DNA of 64,000 nt from Flavobacteriaceae bacterium (GTDB lineage Bacteria > Bacteroidota > Bacteroidia > Flavobacteriales > Flavobacteriaceae), in NCBI GenBank assembly GCA_018402385.1, contig JAGYJA010000011.1, positions 124,001 through 188,000 of the forward strand, given 5' to 3'. A program made the translations under genes and the position numbers. Of the stretch, positions 62,301 to 64,000 are shown in pieces. The number at the start of each line of letters is the position of its first letter. Positions within the stretch are counted from its first letter, which is position 1. The notes below the pieces were generated by a model. It was not told where the DNA came from. It did no database searches and was given only the letters and a program-made list of their open reading frames with translations.

Positions 62301-64000
62301 CAAGCACTTATAGTGCAGCGGGCGATGTGATCACCTATACGTTAACGGTTACCAACACCGGAAACGTGACCTTGACTGATGTAGCAGTGAATGACCCCTT
62401 AACCGGCTTCACTACGACGATAGCTGAATTGTTACCTGGTCAGGTAGAAGTGTTCACCACGACCTACACCATTACACAGGCCGACGTAGACGCAGGCAGC
62501 GTATTGAACACCGCCACCGCGAGCGGTACCGATCCGAATGACAATCCGATAGAAGATGAAGACGATGAGACCATTACGGCGAATCAGAACCCATCGATAG
62601 AAATCATTAAGAGCGCCGACCCAAGCACTTATAGTGCAGCGGGCGATGTGATCACCTATACGTTAACGGTTACCAACACCGGAAACGTGACCTTGACTGA
62701 TGTAGCAGTGAATGACCCCTTAACCGGCTTCACTACGACGATAGCTGAATTGTTACCTGGTCAGGTAGAAGTGTTCACCACGACCTACACCATTACACAG
62801 GCCGACGTAGACGCAGGCAGCGTATTGAACACCGCCACCGCGAGCGGTACCGATCCGAATGACAATCCGATAGAAGATGAAGACGATGAGACCATTACGG
62901 CGAATCAGAACCCATCGATAGAAATCATTAAGAGCGCCGACCCAAGCACTTATAGTGCAGCGGGCGATGTGATCACCTATACGTTAACGGTTACCAACAC
63001 CGGAAACGTGACCTTGACTGATGTAGCAGTGAATGACCCCTTAACCGGCTTCACTACGACGATAGCTGAATTGTTACCTGGTCAGGTAGAAGTGTTCACC
63101 ACGACCTACACCATTACACAGGCCGACGTAGACGCAGGCAGCGTATTGAACACCGCCACCGCGAGCGGTACCGATCCGAATGACAATCCGATAGAAGATG
63201 AAGACGATGAGACCATTACGGCGAATCAGAACCCATCGATAGAAATCATTAAGAGCGCCGACCCAAGCACTTATAGTGCAGCGGGCGATGTGATCACCTA
63301 TACGTTAACGGTTACCAACACCGGAAACGTGACCTTGACTGATGTAGCAGTGAATGACCCCTTAACCGGCTTCACTACGACGATAGCTGAATTGTTACCT
63401 GGTCAGGTAGAAGTGTTCACCACGACCTACACCATTACACAGGCCGACGTAGACGCAGGCAGCGTATTGAACACCGCCACCGCGAGCGGTACCGATCCGA
63501 ATGACAATCCGATAGAAGATGAAGACGATGAGACCATTACGGCGAATCAGAACCCATCGATAGAAATCATTAAGAGCGCCGACCCAAGCACTTATAGTGC
63601 AGCGGGCGATGTGATCACCTATACGTTAACGGTTACCAACACCGGAAACGTGACCTTGACTGATGTAGCAGTGAATGACCCCTTAACCGGCTTCACTACG
63701 ACGATAGCTGAATTGTTACCTGGTCAGGTAGAAGTGTTCACCACGACCTACACCATTACACAGGCCGACGTAGACGCAGGCAGCGTATTGAACACCGCCA
63801 CCGCGAGCGGTACCGATCCGAATGACAATCCGATAGAAGATGAAGACGATGAGACCATTACGGCGAATCAGAACCCATCGATAGAAATCATTAAGAGCGC
63901 CGACCCAAGCACTTATAGTGCAGCGGGCGATGTGATCACCTATACGTTAACGGTTACCAACACCGGAAACGTGACCTTGACTGATGTAGCAGTGAATGAC
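56312..64000 (+). CDS. giant repeat surface protein (DUF11/DUF7507-like), runs past window end
   Basis: An open frame of at least 2563 codons, not closed inside the window. It starts MRNNYNKLKINNKYFSF with a signal peptide ending LLTFGQ. The N-region (about 30-780) begins RVDFEPRTTPAVFNVKGDF and has beta-rich modules such as GYYGGWGLVVVYENDLMNYRD, as found in large flavobacterial surface proteins with DUF11-type repeats. A diverged repeat domain lies at about 780-900 (IELLKSGAYVDTNNDNIV). From residue 918 come 15 complete 107-residue repeats and a partial sixteenth. A C-terminal T9SS sorting domain is expected beyond the window. Adhesion or gliding-surface role is inferred from architecture. 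Confidence 0.85.
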   Translation, partial: MRNNYNKLKINNKYFSFLLLISLVLGNSLLTFGQVRVDFEPRTTPAVFNVKGDFSMIGNTNLTLVDYSDNGTNAADMEYVDIDNVSDTFNSSSANLTFSTENGADPNCSSIVYAGLYWTGRASDGASSPNIFDVTKDVPGNPVPVNNNQTVGHNDNIDFSNYALSVSREGGFGNRYPRYTFTGNGNTYRFNFTNNSGSDRVQLSVNGGGFVNVPVNYSTSGTTGIAVLNTPYEITDGTVTITISELRRPTSDSGNTNLYLNNSFAEVNVSGTAISTTTITKTFDKRKVKFKGPNSANYTEIIANPSDIYYPTNSDGFMYSGYADVTSYVQQNGLGEYFVADIALVEGNGGGTGYYGGWGLVVVYENDLMNYRDVTVFDGHSYVAGSITADFEIPVSGFNTALAGPINMKLGMMAGEGDRGISGDFFQIRNAADNAWETLNHGGNSSNNFFNSSIFTGGNTRNPNLLNNTGMDVSMFDVNNPGNTIIGNNQTSTKFRYGTTQDTYVIFNITMSVDAYVPETEAIISATNINGVPASLPLEVEPGQEMEFEVDLLNLGTEPIDNYQVKIPIPFASSYVPGSATSSIFFAPAPSPNLISFDPNMGPNGTLIWDLGTLPLPVNTDDVLGTLKFKLKATEDCLLLLNPGCITNIPVNGTVTGVGGITGVPLNSQEFIQGYEDGTCFGQTISAPVLIDVLPGDFVAQNCQQTSIETAFTLCSQDSSVPVSVISDSFPSGSIFYDQFPGGSPITSFPVNQNVTTYYALPAGGAPNSCVFEFTIEFFCGDPEIELLKSGAYVDTNNDNIVNVGDQIEYTFTVENTGNLLVTNIVINDATIGVTNLAITPSDLAPGQTGTATYFYSITQADIDAGGVYNIALATGQDPNGDDVEDESEDPNPLDPGDPNYDPDCPDCTFTELPQSPSIEIIKSADPSTYSAAGDVITYTLTVTNTGNVTLTDVAVNDPLTGFTTTIAELLPGQVEVFTTTYTITQADVDAGSVLNTATASGTDPNDNPIEDEDDETITANQNPSIEIIKSADPSTYSAAGDVITYTLTVTNTGNVTLTDVAVNDPLTGFTTTIAELLPGQVEVFTTTYTITQADVDAGSVLNTATASGTDPNDNPIEDEDDETITANQNPSIEIIKSADPSTYSAAGDVITYTLTVTNTGNVTLTDVAVNDPLTGFTTTIAELLPGQVEVFTTTYTITQADVDAGSVLNTATASGTDPNDNPIEDEDDETITANQNPSIEIIKSADPSTYSAAGDVITYTLTVTNTGNVTLTDVAVNDPLTGFTTTIAELLPGQVEVFTTTYTITQADVDAGSVLNTATASGTDPNDNPIEDEDDETITANQNPSIEIIKSADPSTYSAAGDVITYTLTVTNTGNVTLTDVAVNDPLTGFTTTIAELLPGQVEVFTTTYTITQADVDAGSVLNTATASGTDPNDNPIEDEDDETITANQTPSIEIIKSADPSTYSAAGDVITYTLTVTNTGNVTLTDVAVNDPLTGFTTTIAELLPGQVEVFTTTYTITQADVDAGSVLNTATASGTDPNDNPIEDEDDETITANQNPSIEIIKSADPSTYSAAGDVITYTLTVTNTGNVTLTDVAVNDPLTGFTTTIAELLPGQVEVFTTTYTITQADVDAGSVLNTATASGTDPNDNPIEDEDDETITANQNPSIEIIKSADPSTYSAAGDVITYTLTVTNTGNVTLTDVAVNDPLTGFTTTIAELLPGQVEVFTTTYTITQADVDAGSVLNTATASGTDPNDNPIEDEDDETITANQNPSIEIIKSADPSTYSAAGDVITYTLTVTNTGNVTLTDVAVNDPLTGFTTTIAELLPGQVEVFTTTYTITQADVDAGSVLNTATASGTDPNDNPIEDEDDETITANQNPSIEIIKSADPSTYSAAGDVITYTLTVTNTGNVTLTDVAVNDPLTGFTTTIAELLPGQVEVFTTTYTITQADVDAGSVLNTATASGTDPNDNPIEDEDDETITANQNPSIEIIKSADPSTYSAAGDVITYTLTVTNTGNVTLTDVAVNDPLTGFTTTIAELLPGQVEVFTTTYTITQADVDAGSVLNTATASGTDPNDNPIEDEDDETITANQNPSIEIIKSADPSTYSAAGDVITYTLTVTNTGNVTLTDVAVNDPLTGFTTTIAELLPGQVEVFTTTYTITQADVDAGSVLNTATASGTDPNDNPIEDEDDETITANQNPSIEIIKSADPSTYSAAGDVITYTLTVTNTGNVTLTDVAVNDPLTGFTTTIAELLPGQVEVFTTTYTITQADVDAGSVLNTATASGTDPNDNPIEDEDDETITANQNPSIEIIKSADPSTYSAAGDVITYTLTVTNTGNVTLTDVAVNDPLTGFTTTIAELLPGQVEVFTTTYTITQADVDAGSVLNTATASGTDPNDNPIEDEDDETITANQNPSIEIIKSADPSTYSAAGDVITYTLTVTNTGNVTLTDVAVNDPLTGFTTTIAELLPGQVEVFTTTYTITQADVDAGSVLNTATASGTDPNDNPIEDEDDETITANQNPSIEIIKSADPSTYSAAGDVITYTLTVTNTGNVTLTDVAVND
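59063..64000 (+). repeat. 321-bp tandem repeat array inside the giant surface gene
   Basis: Units start at 59063 and every 321 bases after; 15 are complete (to 63877) and the sixteenth is cut at 64000. As far as I can read, units are identical in DNA apart from one base at 60663 (Asn to Thr codon change) and the entry into the first unit. One unit codes for 107 residues starting SIEIIKSADPSTYSAAGD, with ITYTLTVTNTGNVTLTDVAV and ending TDPNDNPIEDEDDETITAN. This is the DUF11/DUF7507 pattern. GC is about 51% by hand count. Confidence 0.95.

Noticed and set aside
59063..64000. Tandem array as a CRISPR or satellite
   Set aside because: The units are 321 bp, contiguous and in frame within one coding sequence, with no spacers.

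Overview
The window is a chromosomal segment of a member of the Bacteroidota, most likely a marine or aquatic flavobacterium (order Flavobacteriales). The evidence is an AT-rich sequence, many TAnnTTTG (-7) promoter elements, starts without Shine-Dalgarno sites except at rpsU, type IX secretion (T9SS) C-terminal sorting domains, a TonB-dependent receptor, and familiar flavobacterial gene orders (rsfS-ftsH-LUD-cdsA-psd-ACBP; coaD-ddl/PASTA-rluA; rpsU-xer-hpf-tRNAs-tuf-secE-nusG-rpl-rpoBC-DUF3467). Most of the window is core housekeeping.

Layout. 1-10 kb: desaturase (partial), rsmG, a leftward phospholipid/protease block (ftsH, cdsA, psd, ACBP), birA, pyrE, NUDIX and M14 peptidase. 10-23 kb: a small T9SS cargo protein, a TonB receptor broken by a frameshift, a cation antiporter, coaD, ddl, a PASTA protein, an RluA synthase, yaaA and a 1395-residue T9SS multidomain protein. 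23-30 kb: a redox-flavoured stretch (trxB, YceI/MarR, TlpA-like lipoprotein, thioredoxin-like protein, rhodanese), bTHX, an S1/P1 nuclease, two frameshifted genes (TIGR03643, AlkB), DoxX and a cysteine/cystathionine beta-synthase. 30-39.8 kb: CIA30, DUF2851, LRR T9SS protein, PspC, a sodium:alanine symporter with an unusual periplasmic N-terminus, HhH protein, acyl-CoA dehydrogenase, rpsU, xer recombinase and hpf. 39.8-53.7 kb: five tRNAs, a tRNA-Gly pseudogene, tuf, secE, nusG, rplKAJL, rpoB, rpoC and DUF3467. 53.7-64 kb: prfC, then a short exported protein (frameshifted) and the start of a giant repeat protein that runs off the window.

Two things stand out. First, two copies of an apparently structured RNA leader (about 17520-17647 and 25994-26119) lie directly upstream of yaaA (peroxide stress) and of a thioredoxin-like gene. 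They share an outer stem, a hairpin and a possible loop-to-downstream pseudoknot, with base-pair-preserving changes, and each may be able to pair with the start codon. I do not recognise the family. Second, the giant surface protein carries at least 15 complete 321-bp tandem repeats, identical as far as I could read except for one base, at about 51% GC, inside a much more AT-rich gene.

Five genes carry single-base frameshifts at or beside short base runs. This pattern could reflect uncorrected long-read assembly errors as easily as real decay, so the affected genes are described as frameshifted rather than as proven pseudogenes. All structure and motif calls were made by eye; no searches were run.
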